This document shows, one piece after another, positions 7,870 through 16,266 of a stretch of DNA of 64,000 bases. Under the pieces are notes generated by a model. That model was not told the origin of the DNA, did not search any database, and worked only from the letters and a program-made list of their open reading frames with translations. Every line of letters starts with the position of its first letter. Within the stretch, counting starts at the first letter, position 1. Source of the DNA: Actinacidiphila paucisporea (GTDB lineage: Bacteria > Actinomycetota > Actinomycetes > Streptomycetales > Streptomycetaceae); contig NZ_FRBI01000001.1 in assembly GCF_900142575.1 (NCBI RefSeq), forward strand, positions 497,014 to 561,013, written 5' to 3'. A program made the position numbers and the translations under genes.

Positions 7870-8655
7870 CTACGGCCGCCGGACCGCGCACAGCAGCCCG
7901 TCGTCGGTGGGGAGCAGCACCGGGGAGAGCCGGGCGCTGTCGCGGACGGCCCGCAGCAGTTCGCGCAGGGTCTGGGACTCGGGGTCCTGGTGGTTGGCGT
8001 CCAGGGCCCGGCCCTGCGCGAAGGCGCCCTCGAAGCAGACGACCCCGCCGGGGCGCAGCAGGCGCAGCGACTCGTCCAGGTAGTCCAGGTACTCGAGCCG
8101 GTCGCCGTCGCAGAAGACCAGGTCGTAGGCGCCGTCGGTGAGGCGGGGCAGCACGTCGAGCGCGGCGCCGGGGATGAAGCGGGAGCGGTTCGCGGCGAAG
8201 CCGGCCTCGCGGTAGGCCTCACGGGCCAGCTGCTGCCGGTCCGGCTCGGTGTCGACGGTGGTCAGCACCCCGTCGATGCGCATCCCGCGCATCAGGTGGA
8301 TGCCGGAGACGCCGGTGCCGGTGCCGATCTCGACCACGTGTTTCGCGTTGCCCGCGGCAGTGAGCAGCCGCAGCGCCGCACCGGTGCCGGGCGAGACGGG
8401 CCGCAGGCCCGACGCGTGCGAGCGGGCCCTGGCGCGTATGAGGGCGTCGTCCTCGGCGACGAAAGCGTCGGCGAACGCCCAGCTCGCCTGCCGGTTGCCG
8501 GTAATGGCCCTCTCCTCGTAGCCGACTGTGCCCGATGACCGTCCGTTGACCGTGTGCGGCCCCGCCCGGGCGACTGTATCCGTTGGGCCGGGGAACCTGC
8601 TGATGGGACCACGCGTTAGGCACAGCGAAGGCGTACGGGCGGCAGTCCGCGGCAC
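7870..8655 (-). CDS. O-methyltransferase (class I, SAM-dependent)
   Basis: The conserved methyltransferase begins near [19 protein letters not shown] and shows the SAM-binding motif [13 protein letters not shown], then VLTTVDTEP (motif II) and [10 protein letters not shown] (motif III-like). The overall pattern matches PF01596 catechol/caffeoyl-CoA-type O-methyltransferases, and M. tuberculosis Rv1220c occupies the same place beside sigE. The substrate is unknown. The start is a problem: GTG 8655 is the first in-frame start, but about 45 residues before the conserved part look random, and an ECF-type promoter for the sigma gene lies in them. Translation may begin nearer 8520, for example at an ATT, or the gene may use the long form. 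Confidence 0.83.
   Translation of the reverse strand: MPRTAARTPSLCLTRGPISRFPGPTDTVARAGPHTVNGRSSGTVGYEERAITGNRQASWAFADAFVAEDDALIRARARSHASGLRPVSPGTGAALRLLTAAGNAKHVVEIGTGTGVSGIHLMRGMRIDGVLTTVDTEPDRQQLAREAYREAGFAANRSRFIPGAALDVLPRLTDGAYDLVFCDGDRLEYLDYLDESLRLLRPGGVVCFEGAFAQGRALDANHQDPESQTLRELLRAVRDSARLSPVLLPTDDGLLCAVRRP
8592..8617 (+). promoter_or_regulatory. Candidate ECF sigma promoter (GGAAC-N17-CGTT) upstream of the sigma gene
   Basis: GGGAACC and CGTT are spaced as in promoters recognised by SigE/SigH/SigR-type ECF sigma factors. The pair points towards the sigma gene, about 100 bp ahead of its start. It suggests positive autoregulation or control by the thiol-stress sigma factor. It overlaps the doubtful N-terminal extension of the divergent methyltransferase. 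Confidence 0.5.
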
Positions 8656-8718
8656 GGTGCGGACTCCCGGCCCCCGGGGCAGCAGTGCTCTTATCCGGAG
8701 CTAACGGGCGAGGTGGAT

Positions 8719-9483
8719 ATGGTAGAGGCTCTACTGGCAACCACCAGAGCCGACAGGGGAGGTGCGGCTGCGGCCGGTGACCGGAAGGTGCTGACGCGCT
8801 TTCGACGGTCGGCCGGACAGCCGAAATCCGTGACCAAGACTGCTGATGACAGTTCACGCGACAGCGACTCCTCGACCGCGACATTCGCCACCGACGGGGA
8901 CCCTCAGGCGTGGACGCCTCCCTCCTGGGAGGAGATCGTCAGCACGCACAGTGCCCGGGTCTACCGGCTGGCCTACCGCCTGACCGGCAACCAGCACGAC
9001 GCGGAGGACCTCACCCAGGAGGTCTTCGTGCGGGTCTTCCGCTCCCTGTCCACCTACACGCCCGGCACCTTCGAGGGCTGGCTGCACCGCATCACCACCA
9101 ACCTCTTCCTCGACATGGTGCGGCGCCGCCAGCGCATCCGCTTCGACGCCCTCGGGGACGACGCGGCCGAGCGGCTGCCCAGCCGCGAGCCGTCCCCCGC
9201 GCAGCACTTCAACGACACCCACTTCGACGCGGACGTCCAGCAGGCGCTGGACACCCTCGCGCCGGAGTTCAGGGCCGCCGTGGTGCTCTGCGACATCGAG
9301 GGGCTGTCGTACGAGGAGATCGCGGCGACGCTGGGCGTCAAGCTCGGCACGGTGCGGAGCCGGATCCACCGGGGCCGCTCCCACCTGCGCAAAGCTCTGG
9401 AGCACCGGGCGCCCGGCGCCCGGCCGGTTCCCGCGCTCGCCGCCGCCGTGGTCGAACCTGGCCTGGAGGGCGGGAGAGCGTGA
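8719..9483 (+). CDS. sigE: ECF RNA polymerase sigma factor, SigE type
   Basis: This 254-aa group 4 sigma factor has about 70 variable N-terminal residues, then region 2 ([20 protein letters not shown], with the [11 protein letters not shown] -10 recognition helix and [19 protein letters not shown]), and region 4 near 170-225 ([20 protein letters not shown] then [20 protein letters not shown], the -35 helix-turn-helix). By position and sequence it corresponds to M. tuberculosis SigE (Rv1221), an envelope-stress factor. It should not be confused with S. coelicolor SigE (SCO3356). ATG 8719 is chosen; GTG 8713 is two codons upstream. The stop overlaps the anti-sigma start (GTGA), so the two are co-translated. 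Confidence 0.9.
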   Translation: MVEALLATTRADRGGAAAAGDRKVLTRFRRSAGQPKSVTKTADDSSRDSDSSTATFATDGDPQAWTPPSWEEIVSTHSARVYRLAYRLTGNQHDAEDLTQEVFVRVFRSLSTYTPGTFEGWLHRITTNLFLDMVRRRQRIRFDALGDDAAERLPSREPSPAQHFNDTHFDADVQQALDTLAPEFRAAVVLCDIEGLSYEEIAATLGVKLGTVRSRIHRGRSHLRKALEHRAPGARPVPALAAAVVEPGLEGGRA

Positions 9484-10469
9484 GCACCAGCGGTTCCGGC
9501 ACGCAGCGGGCGCAGCGCACCACGCCCGCCGAGCAGCACCTGGGCGACCGGCTCGCCGCGTTCGTCGACGGCGAGCTGGCCGACGACGCCCGCGAGCGGG
9601 TGCAGTCCCATCTGGCCACCTGTCCGCAGTGCAAGGCGGCCGCCACCGAGCAGCGGCGGCTCAAGAACGTGGTGGCGGCCTCCGAGCTGCCCGCGATCTC
9701 CGCCGGGCTGCTGGCCAGGCTGCAGGGCCTGGCCGCCTGCGGCCCCAAGGACGGCGGTGACGACGGCACCGACGGCGGCGCGCTCCGCGGCGGCTACGGC
9801 GGATACGACGGCGTCCACGAGGTCCACGACGTCCGCGAGGTGTCGCAGGGCGGCCGGCGCGGTCCCTTCGACGGCGGCATGCTCGGCTCGGAGGTCTTCG
9901 CCTCCGGCGGCCGGCGCCGGCCCTCCTATCTCGCCCCGGCCGCCGACCTGGTGGCCCCCGGCGACGGCAAGGGCGCCCGCGGCTTCCGCGTCCACGAACT
10001 GGCCCGCAGCCTCACCGGTGACCAGCAGTCCGCCGCCGCGGCCCCGGCGGCCGCCTCGGCCGCCGTGCAGGCCTCCCGCGGCCGGCGGTTCGCCTTCGCC
10101 GCAGCGGGCGCCTTCTCGATGGCCGCCATCGCCATCGGCGGCGCCCTGCCGATGGAGGCCGGCATCGACGGCAGCGTCCGCCCGGACGACGGACCCGCGG
10201 TCACCCCCTTCAGCGCCGCCAACTCGGTCACCGACACCCACGGCACCACCCCGCGCGACATGCTGGACGCCCGCGACGAGCGCCGGCTGCGCCAGGTCAG
10301 CGTGGCGCTGCCCGGCGGTCTCGCGTCGGCGACCTCGGTGGCGTCGGTCACGTCGGCGGCCCTGAGCGGCGAGCGGCCCGACCCCGGGGCGCTCACGCCC
10401 GGCGCCCTCACCGGGGACCGCATCCCCGCGCTGAACGGCTCGGCACCCGGCCCCGCAGCGCTGCGCTGA
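9480..10469 (+). CDS. rseA: Zinc-binding anti-sigma factor, RseA-like
   Basis: This 329-aa anti-sigma factor is translationally coupled to the sigma gene. Residues 20-60 form a zinc anti-sigma domain with the HX3CX2C motif in SHLATCPQC (His44, Cys48, Cys51), preceded by the helix [21 protein letters not shown] long low-complexity Gly/Asp/Arg-rich linker follows, then one hydrophobic segment near 201-225 ([20 protein letters not shown]) that would anchor the protein in the membrane, leaving about 100 residues outside. This topology fits signal relay from the envelope to the sigma factor. In mycobacteria and many streptomycetes an HtrA-type protease gene comes next; here tatB follows directly. 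Confidence 0.88.
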   Translation: MSTSGSGTQRAQRTTPAEQHLGDRLAAFVDGELADDARERVQSHLATCPQCKAAATEQRRLKNVVAASELPAISAGLLARLQGLAACGPKDGGDDGTDGGALRGGYGGYDGVHEVHDVREVSQGGRRGPFDGGMLGSEVFASGGRRRPSYLAPAADLVAPGDGKGARGFRVHELARSLTGDQQSAAAAPAAASAAVQASRGRRFAFAAAGAFSMAAIAIGGALPMEAGIDGSVRPDDGPAVTPFSAANSVTDTHGTTPRDMLDARDERRLRQVSVALPGGLASATSVASVTSAALSGERPDPGALTPGALTGDRIPALNGSAPGPAALR

Positions 10470-10610
10470 GACGGTGCACCGAGACGCGAGCTTCATCGTG
10501 CGGAGACGTACTGTTGGCCGCAGCCACTCCCGCTACGCGCGCGGGGGCAGGTAACGTAAAGTCCGCCGGACTCAGCCTTCCCGGCTGCGGACGTCCCAAG
10601 GAGCTGCAAG

Positions 10611-11072
10611 GTGTTCTTCGACATAGGCCCGCTTGAGCTGGTCGCGCTCGTGGTCCTTGCCGTGCTCGTCTTCGGACCGGACAAGCTCCCGAAGGTCATC
10701 CAGGACACGATGGCCTTCATCCGCAAGGTGCGGGAGTTCTCCGACAGCGCCAAAGAGGACATCCGGCGGGAACTGGGCCCGGAGTTCAAGGACTTCGAGT
10801 TCGAGGACCTCAACCCGAAGACGTTCATCCGTAAGAACCTGATGAGCGACGAGGACGAGTACGGCCTGAAGGAGCTGCGGGACCTGGGCAACAGCCTGGA
10901 CCTGCGCAAGGAGATGGCCGAGGTCACGGACGCGGTCAACGGCGTGGAGACCGCCGCGCCCGCCCGCAGGGCCGGCGCCGCCGCGGCCGGGTCCGGCACG
11001 CCCGACCGGCTGCGCAAGCGCGAGCAGCTGGACGACGACGAGCCGCCGCCGTACGACGCCGACGCGACCTGA
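10611..11072 (+). CDS. tatB: Sec-independent protein translocase subunit TatB
   Basis: The 153-aa protein starts at GTG 10611 with AAGGAG 7 nt upstream. It has the short periplasmic start and single membrane helix of TatB (MFFDIGPLELVALVVLAVLV), the hinge FGPDKLPK, an amphipathic helix ending near DTMAFIRKVREFSD, and then the long charged helical region (KEDIRRELGPEFKDFEFEDL). Glu8 is the conserved polar residue. TatB pairs with TatC to bind twin-arginine signal peptides. The tail after residue 100 is acidic and disordered. Its position downstream of sigma/anti-sigma genes is conserved in actinobacteria and ties protein export to envelope stress. Confidence 0.93.
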   Translation: MFFDIGPLELVALVVLAVLVFGPDKLPKVIQDTMAFIRKVREFSDSAKEDIRRELGPEFKDFEFEDLNPKTFIRKNLMSDEDEYGLKELRDLGNSLDLRKEMAEVTDAVNGVETAAPARRAGAAAAGSGTPDRLRKREQLDDDEPPPYDADAT

Positions 11073-11091
11073 TCCCAGGGCCTGGCCGCGA

Positions 11092-11145
11092 CCTGATCCC
11101 GCGGCCCTTCGCGGACGCTCCGAAGTCAACCGGATCAGGGTTTTT
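11092..11145 (+). terminator. Possible terminator after tatB
   Basis: CCTGATCC (11092-11099) and GGATCAGG (11132-11139) are complementary and are followed by a run of five T. The loop is long, about 32 nt, so this is only a tentative terminator. Confidence 0.35.
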
Positions 11146-11270
11146 CGCCCGATCGAGTGATCATTGTCCATGTGTTCGCCGTCACCCCGCGCCGTTTCTG
11201 CCCCCGAACCCACCCAGGGTCGGGCAAGATGGCGAGTCGCCCAGAAGGGCAATGAGGAGGCGCGACCCAA

Positions 11271-11885
11271 ATGGAGACGAAGACCGGTTCGGCACAGGGG
11301 GCGGTCGACGGCTACTTGATGGCCGACTTCCCGTGGTACGGGCTGGACGAGGCGTTCACCGGACGCCGCTGGCTGCACACGGTCGGGGCGAGCGGAGACG
11401 GCACGGTCGAATACGGCTCGATAGGGCATGGTGACGAGCCCACGCTCAAGGCCGACCCGGCCGACGAGACGCTGCGCTTCACCGTGGTCATGACGGTGGC
11501 TCAGCGCCCCGGGCGGCGCACCGCGGACGGCACCGGGCTGCTGGAGGCCACGTCCGTCTCCTCAGCCGCCTGGCTCGCCGGCTCGGGCCTGTTGGCATGC
11601 ACCTGGCCCACCACGATGGAGCGGGCACTGCGCCAGGACTGGCTCGACCAGCAGACCGCGACGGCCTGGGAGCTCGCCGACGACCTCGACGGCTCGGGCT
11701 GGGCCGCGCTCACCCTCCCGGTCGACGGCGAACCGACCCCCTTCCACTACCGCGAGTCCGAATACGGCTGGGTCCTCGCCGGCTCGGCCCGCGGCGTCCA
11801 CCTCGGCGCGTTCGGACGGGGCATGAGTGCGTACGGGTTGGCCTTGGCGGCCATTCCCGATATCCGCGCGTACGACGGCGCGTAG
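11271..11885 (+). CDS. Conserved hypothetical protein
   Basis: A GAGGAGG site about 10-16 nt before ATG 11271 supports this 204-aa gene. The protein is acidic and soluble, rich in Trp and Tyr (DFPWYGLDEAFTGRRWLHTV near the start), with no signal peptide, membrane segment or recognisable catalytic motif. The second half contains FHYRESEYGWVLAGSARGVH and ends in LALAAIPDIRAYDGA. I think similar proteins are common in Streptomyces but do not know a function. It is monocistronic, with a large repeat-bearing spacer downstream. Confidence 0.78.
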   Translation: METKTGSAQGAVDGYLMADFPWYGLDEAFTGRRWLHTVGASGDGTVEYGSIGHGDEPTLKADPADETLRFTVVMTVAQRPGRRTADGTGLLEATSVSSAAWLAGSGLLACTWPTTMERALRQDWLDQQTATAWELADDLDGSGWAALTLPVDGEPTPFHYRESEYGWVLAGSARGVHLGAFGRGMSAYGLALAAIPDIRAYDGA

Positions 11886-12207
11886 CGGTCTTCCGGGGGC
11901 CGCCCCACCGGGCCCTTGCGGGCTGCCCCCGGACCGTCCGCCTCGTCGCGGCCGCGAGCCCTTCAGGGGCTGCCCCTTGCGGTGCGTTGCTTGTCTGCGG
12001 GCGCGTCGTGGCTTGTCGCGCAGTTCCCCGCGCCCCTGACGGCTTGCCCTCGGGGCGGAGGGCAAGCGCTTTTCAGGGGCGCGGGGAACTGCGCGCCCCG
12101 CCGAGAAGGCGGGAAAGAAGGCAACGTCACAGCAAGGGGCAAGCACCCGGGGGCGCGGGGAACTGCGCGGTCAGCCCGCACCGGCGGGTGGGGCCGTGGC
12201 GCGCGGG
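11886..12207. repeat. Intergenic palindromic element, GGGGCGCGGGGAACTGCGCG family (copy A)
   Basis: This 322-bp gap holds no gene. GCGCAGTTCCCCGCGCCCCTGA-type arms at about 12018-12040 and 12073-12094 are perfect inverted copies of 22 bp. Between them a second perfect inverted repeat of 10 bp (GCTTGCCCTC / GAGGGCAAGC) closes a small loop. Outer arms containing TTGCGGTGCGTTGC and its imperfect complement extend the structure to about 180 bp. A third copy of the core lies at 12149-12170. Transcribed RNA would fold into a very long hairpin. The element sits between the hypothetical gene and the convergent mrp gene. Confidence 0.75.
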
Positions 12208-13383
12208 TCAGAACTTGTTGCGCGGGGTGATGCCCAGGGACAGACCGGACAGCCCTCGCGCACGCGAGCTGAGCTTCGTGGCGATGGAGCGGAGGGCGAC
12301 GCCCGCCGGGGAGTCGGGGTGGGCGATCGCGACCGGGCGGCCGTCGTCGCCGCCTTCGCGGAGGCGGATGTCGATGGGGATGCGGCCGAGGACGGGGACG
12401 GTGGCGCCCGTCGTGCGGGTGAGGCCCTCGGCGACGCGGTCGCCGCCGCCCGTGCCGAAGACGTCGACGATCTCGTCGCAGTGCGGGCACGGCATGCCGG
12501 ACATGTTCTCGACGACGCCGACGATCTTCTGGTGGGTCTGGACCGCGATGGAGCCCGCGCGCTCGGCGACCTCGGCGGCGGCCTGCTGGGGGGTGGTCAC
12601 GACCAGGATCTCCGCGTTGGGGACCAGTTGGGCCACCGAGATCGCGATGTCGCCGGTGCCCGGCGGCAGGTCGAGGAGCAGGACGTCGAGGTCGCCCCAG
12701 TAGACGTCGGCGAGGAACTGCTGGAGGGCGCGGTGGAGCATGGGGCCGCGCCAGACCACGGGGGCGTTGCCCGGGGTGAACATGCCGATCGAGATGACCT
12801 TCACGCCGTTCGCCGACGGCGGCATGATCATGTTCTCGACCTGGGTGGGGCGCCCTTCCGCGCCCAGCATGCGCGGCACGCTGTGGCCGTAGATGTCCGC
12901 GTCCACCACGCCGACCTTCAGGCCGTCCGCGGCCATCGCGGCGGCCAGGTTGACCGTCACCGAGGACTTGCCGACGCCGCCCTTGCCGGAGGCCACCGCG
13001 TAGACCCGCGTCAGCGAACCCGGCTGCGCGAAGGGGATCTCCTTCTCGGCCTGCCCGCCGCGCAGCGTGCTCGCCAGCTCGCGGCGCTGCTCGTCGCTCA
13101 TCACGTCCAGCGTGACCTGGACCGAGGTGACGCCGGGAACGGCCGTCACGGCCGTCGTGACGCGTTCGGTGATCGTGTCCCGCATGGGACAGCCGGACAC
13201 CGTCAGATAGACGGTGACGGCGACCGTGCCGTCCTCGGCGATGTCCACGGATTTGACCATGCCGAGGTCGGTGATCGGCTTGTGGATCTCCGGGTCGTTC
13301 ACCGTGCCGAGCGCGGCGCGCACGGCCTCGTCGGTCGGTGTGGCGGTCGGCGTGGTGCCCGAGCCGTACGTGGTGGTAGCCAT
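12208..13383 (-). CDS. mrp: Mrp/NBP35-family iron-sulfur carrier ATPase
   Basis: The 391-aa protein has an N-terminal MIP18/DUF59 domain (about 18-95, with PEIHKPITDLGMVKSV and SGCPMRDT) followed by a deviant Walker P-loop ATPase. Landmarks are ASGKGGVGKSS (131-141), DADIYGHSVPR, LLLDLPPGTGD and the C-terminal CPHC pair at Cys299 and Cys302 that bridges an Fe-S cluster in dimers. It should bind and hand over Fe-S clusters to apoproteins. ATG 13383 is preceded by TACCAT 6 nt upstream, indicating a leaderless transcript. Rv1229c is the M. tuberculosis equivalent in the same neighbourhood. Confidence 0.93.
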   Translation of the reverse strand: MATTTYGSGTTPTATPTDEAVRAALGTVNDPEIHKPITDLGMVKSVDIAEDGTVAVTVYLTVSGCPMRDTITERVTTAVTAVPGVTSVQVTLDVMSDEQRRELASTLRGGQAEKEIPFAQPGSLTRVYAVASGKGGVGKSSVTVNLAAAMAADGLKVGVVDADIYGHSVPRMLGAEGRPTQVENMIMPPSANGVKVISIGMFTPGNAPVVWRGPMLHRALQQFLADVYWGDLDVLLLDLPPGTGDIAISVAQLVPNAEILVVTTPQQAAAEVAERAGSIAVQTHQKIVGVVENMSGMPCPHCDEIVDVFGTGGGDRVAEGLTRTTGATVPVLGRIPIDIRLREGGDDGRPVAIAHPDSPAGVALRSIATKLSSRARGLSGLSLGITPRNKF

Positions 13384-13389
13384 ACGTTG

Positions 13390-13395
13390 ATGGTA
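13390..13395 (-). promoter_or_regulatory. -10 box (TACCAT) of mrp, leaderless type
   Basis: Read on the minus strand, TACCAT ends 6 nt before the mrp ATG. No ribosome site is present. The gap to the upstream DUF1003 gene is only 32 bp, so mrp could be made both from this box and by read-through. Confidence 0.45.
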
Positions 13396-13415
13396 CGGCG
13401 GCGCCGTGCGGCCGA

Positions 13416-14015
13416 TCAGCGCGCCCGGCCGTCGGCTTCGTCACCCCGTGCCGGGCGCCCCCGCGCCGGATGCGCCGGGTGGGCCGCGCGTTCCTCGATC
13501 TCCTTGAGCAGGTCCTGCAGTTCCGACCTGATCCAGTCGCGGGTGGCGACCTCGCCCAGGTTCACCCGCAGCGCGGCGACCTCCCGGGTCAGGTATTCGG
13601 TGTCGGCGATGCTGCGCTCGTTCTGCTTGCGGTCCTGTTCGAGGTTGACCCGGTCGCGGTCGTCCTGCCGGTTCTGCGCGAGCAGGATCAGCGGGGCCGC
13701 GTAGGACGCCTGGAGCGACAGCATCAGGGTCAGGAAGATGAAGGGGTAGTTGTCGAACCGCAGCGCCCGGGGCGCGAAGATGTTCCACAGCACCCACAGG
13801 ATGATGATGACCGTCATCCACACGATGAAGCGCCCGGTGCCCAGGAAGCGGGCGATCCGCTCGGAGAACTTGCCGAAGGCCTCCGGGTCGTACGCCGGCA
13901 GCCACCTGCGGCGGGAGGCGCGCGGCTGGTCGAGGCGGACCCGGGGCCGGGGCGCGGCGGTGGCGCCCGCCGGGTGCCGGTTGCCGACCGTGCGCTCGCG
14001 GTCGTCAGCGGCCAT
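13416..14015 (-). CDS. DUF1003 membrane protein
   Basis: The 199-aa protein has a charged N-terminus, then two membrane helices (about 70-90 FIVWMTVIIILWVLWNIF and 102-122 FIFLTLMLSLQASYAAPLIL) and the DUF1003 signature LILLAQNRQDDRDR, followed by a coiled-coil tail (VNLEQDRKQNERSIADTEYL and onward). The family is widespread but uncharacterised; Rv1231c is the syntenic M. tuberculosis member. It overlaps the end of the MgtE_N/CBS gene by 11 bp, so the two are translationally coupled and may act together in Mg2+ homeostasis, which is inference. Confidence 0.87.
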   Translation of the reverse strand: MAADDRERTVGNRHPAGATAAPRPRVRLDQPRASRRRWLPAYDPEAFGKFSERIARFLGTGRFIVWMTVIIILWVLWNIFAPRALRFDNYPFIFLTLMLSLQASYAAPLILLAQNRQDDRDRVNLEQDRKQNERSIADTEYLTREVAALRVNLGEVATRDWIRSELQDLLKEIEERAAHPAHPARGRPARGDEADGRAR

Positions 14016-15336
14016 CGGCGGCCTCCGTCACGCGCCGGACGTGCTCCTCGCCGTGCAGTTCGGTCTCCCGCCAGTCCTCGGGCAGCAGGTGGTCCAGGAC
14101 GTCGTCCACGGTGACGGCGCCGAGCAGCGACCCGCTCTCGTCGACGACCGGCGCGGAGATCATGTTGTACGTGGCCAGGAAGCTGGTCACCGACGGCAGT
14201 GCGGTGCCCGGGGTCAGCGGCTGCAGGTCGGTGTCCACGATGGAGCCCAGCAGCGTGAAGGGCGGGTCGCGCAGCAGCCGCTGGAAGTGCACCAGCCCCA
14301 GGTACTTGCCGGTGGGCGTCTCGTCGGGCGGCCGGCACACGTAGACCTGCGCGGCCAGCGCGGGGGACAGGTCGGGGTTGCGGATACGGGCCAGCGCGTC
14401 CGCGACCGTCGCGTCGGGCCGCAGCACGATCGGCTCGGTCGTCATCAGCCCGCCGGCCGTGTGCTCCTCGTACGACAGCAGGCGCCGTACCCCGGCCGCG
14501 TCCTGCGGCTGCATCAAGGTGAGCAGCCGCTCCTGCTCGTCGGCGGGCAGCTCGGCCAGCAGGTCGGCGGCGTCGTCGGGGTCCATCGCCTCCAGGACGT
14601 CCGCGGCCCGCTCCTCCTTGAGCTTGCTGAGGATCTCCACCTGGTCGTCGTCGGGCAGCTCCTCCAGGACGTCGGCCAGCCGGTCGTCGTCGAGGGCGGC
14701 GGCGACCTCGCCGCGGCGCTTGGGGGACAGGTGGTGCAGGACGTTCGCCAGGTCGGCGGGGCGCAGCTGCTCGAAGGTCGCCACCAGGTTCTCGGCGCCC
14801 TGGTCGTCCTCGGCGAGGCGGAAACCGGTGACCGCCGACCAGTCGACGGTCAGCGTCTCGCCCTTGCGGCGCAGCGCGCCGCTCTTGCCGCGGCGGATGA
14901 AGACCTTGTCGATCTCCCAGTCGCGGCGGGCGGGCAGCTGCACCATCGACACGTCGAGCACGGTGACCTCCTCGCCCGCCTCCTCGCCGGTGGTGGCGCT
15001 GGTGGCACCGCCGCCCTGCGGCAGCCAGCGCAGCCTGCGGTCGAGCAGCTCGCCGAGCACCAGGGTCTCGGTGGGGCGCTGCTCGAAGCGGCGCATGTTG
15101 ACCACGCCGGTGGTGATCACCTGCCCAGACTCCACGCCGGTCACCCGGGTCATCGGCAGGAAGATCCGCCGCCTGCTGACCACCTCGACCACCAGGCCGA
15201 GCACCCGCGGCGGGCGGCCGCCGACCCGCAGCATCACCACGACGTCGCGGACCCTGCCGACCTGGTCGCCGTTGGGGTCGAAGACCGCGACCCCGGACAG
15301 GTGCGAGACGAAGACCCGGGGGGCGCCTGCGACCAT
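14005..15336 (-). CDS. PRC-barrel / MgtE_N / CBS protein without channel domain
   Basis: The 443-aa soluble protein combines a PRC-barrel-like head (about 1-75, DPNGDQVGRVRDVVVMLRVG), a second barrel-like part, an MgtE N domain of right-handed helical repeats near 175-290 (LRPADLANVLHHLSPKRRGE, LADVLEELPDDDQVEILSKL, ADVLEAMDPDDAADLLAELP) and a CBS pair (LMTTEPIVLRPDATVADALA and LPSVTSFLATYNMISAPVVD). In MgtE these domains sense cytosolic Mg2+, but the five-helix channel is absent here. The protein may be a Mg2+ sensor for a separate transporter. M. tuberculosis Rv1232c has the same form. The head faces a divergent lipoprotein gene. Confidence 0.85.
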   Translation of the reverse strand: MVAGAPRVFVSHLSGVAVFDPNGDQVGRVRDVVVMLRVGGRPPRVLGLVVEVVSRRRIFLPMTRVTGVESGQVITTGVVNMRRFEQRPTETLVLGELLDRRLRWLPQGGGATSATTGEEAGEEVTVLDVSMVQLPARRDWEIDKVFIRRGKSGALRRKGETLTVDWSAVTGFRLAEDDQGAENLVATFEQLRPADLANVLHHLSPKRRGEVAAALDDDRLADVLEELPDDDQVEILSKLKEERAADVLEAMDPDDAADLLAELPADEQERLLTLMQPQDAAGVRRLLSYEEHTAGGLMTTEPIVLRPDATVADALARIRNPDLSPALAAQVYVCRPPDETPTGKYLGLVHFQRLLRDPPFTLLGSIVDTDLQPLTPGTALPSVTSFLATYNMISAPVVDESGSLLGAVTVDDVLDHLLPEDWRETELHGEEHVRRVTEAADGR

Positions 15337-15473
15337 CGGAGCCTCCTCTGCCGTCTTCCCAGGCCAGGCTACTCCGGGCCTATCCCACCCGCCCTGCGGG
15401 GTGCTCTCCGGGGGTACGCTGCGGTAGCTTCTGCCACGCCCGCAGCCGCCAGCCTCCGAGGGGTCGAGTCCAC

Positions 15474-16217
15474 GTGTATCACGGTCGCAGGACCGCCGCC
15501 GTCCTCACCGCCCTCGCCTCCGCCCTGCTGCTCAGCGGCTGCCTGGGCCTGGGCGGCGACCCGGACGCCGGTACGAACGGCGTCGCGAAGCTCCCCGCGA
15601 AGACCATCGAGCAGAAGGCCGCCGCGGCCGCCAAGGCCGCGCCGACGGTACGGCTGACCGGCACCGTCGTCAGCAACGGGCAGACGTACCGCCTGGACAT
15701 GCGGCTGCGCGCCGAAGGCGGGGTGGGCGAGGTCACCACCAAGGGCGACACCTTCCAGCTGCTGCGGGTCGGCGACGACCTCTACCTCAAGGCGGGCGCC
15801 GACTTCTACGGCACCGGCGACGACAAGGACAGCCAGGCCGCCGCCGCGAAGCTCAACGGCAAATACGTCAAGGTGCCGCCCGGCGACCCGGCGTACCGGC
15901 AGTTCAGCGGCTTCACCGACAAGAAGGTGCTGCTCGCCGACCTGTTCGTGCTCGACGGGACCGTCGACGTCGGCGACCACCGCAAGGTCGGCACGACCAG
16001 GACCATCGAGGTGACCGGCTCCGCGGGCGGCAGCCTGGACGTCTCGCTCAGCGGCGCCCCCTACCCGCTGCGCTACCAGCGGGCCGGCAACGCGGGCACC
16101 CTGACGATGGCCGACTGGGGCGAGGACTTCGCGCTGGCGGCGCCGGCGAAATCCGACGTCGTCGACTACGGCACGTCCGTCGGCGCGACGCCGACGCCGG
16201 CGTCCCCGCACAAGTAG
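15474..16217 (+). CDS. Secreted lipoprotein, LppX/LprG-like
   Basis: The 247-aa protein has a lipoprotein signal peptide with hydrophobic core VLTALASALLLSGC and a lipobox cleaving before Cys23. The mature part resembles the LppX_LprAFG superfamily, with alternating amphipathic strands such as YRLDMRLRAEGGVGEVTTKG and FQLLRVGDDLYLKAGADFY. In mycobacteria such half-barrel proteins shuttle lipids across the envelope; that role is only suggested here. GTG 15474 is the start, and the open frame begins just upstream. It ends in a short Thr/Pro tail. It is divergent from the MgtE_N gene and convergent with the next gene. Confidence 0.8.
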   Translation: MYHGRRTAAVLTALASALLLSGCLGLGGDPDAGTNGVAKLPAKTIEQKAAAAAKAAPTVRLTGTVVSNGQTYRLDMRLRAEGGVGEVTTKGDTFQLLRVGDDLYLKAGADFYGTGDDKDSQAAAAKLNGKYVKVPPGDPAYRQFSGFTDKKVLLADLFVLDGTVDVGDHRKVGTTRTIEVTGSAGGSLDVSLSGAPYPLRYQRAGNAGTLTMADWGEDFALAAPAKSDVVDYGTSVGATPTPASPHK

Positions 16218-16266
16218 CTCCGCAGGGGCGGCTCGGACGTCCACGCAAGAACGGCTCGGCAACAGC

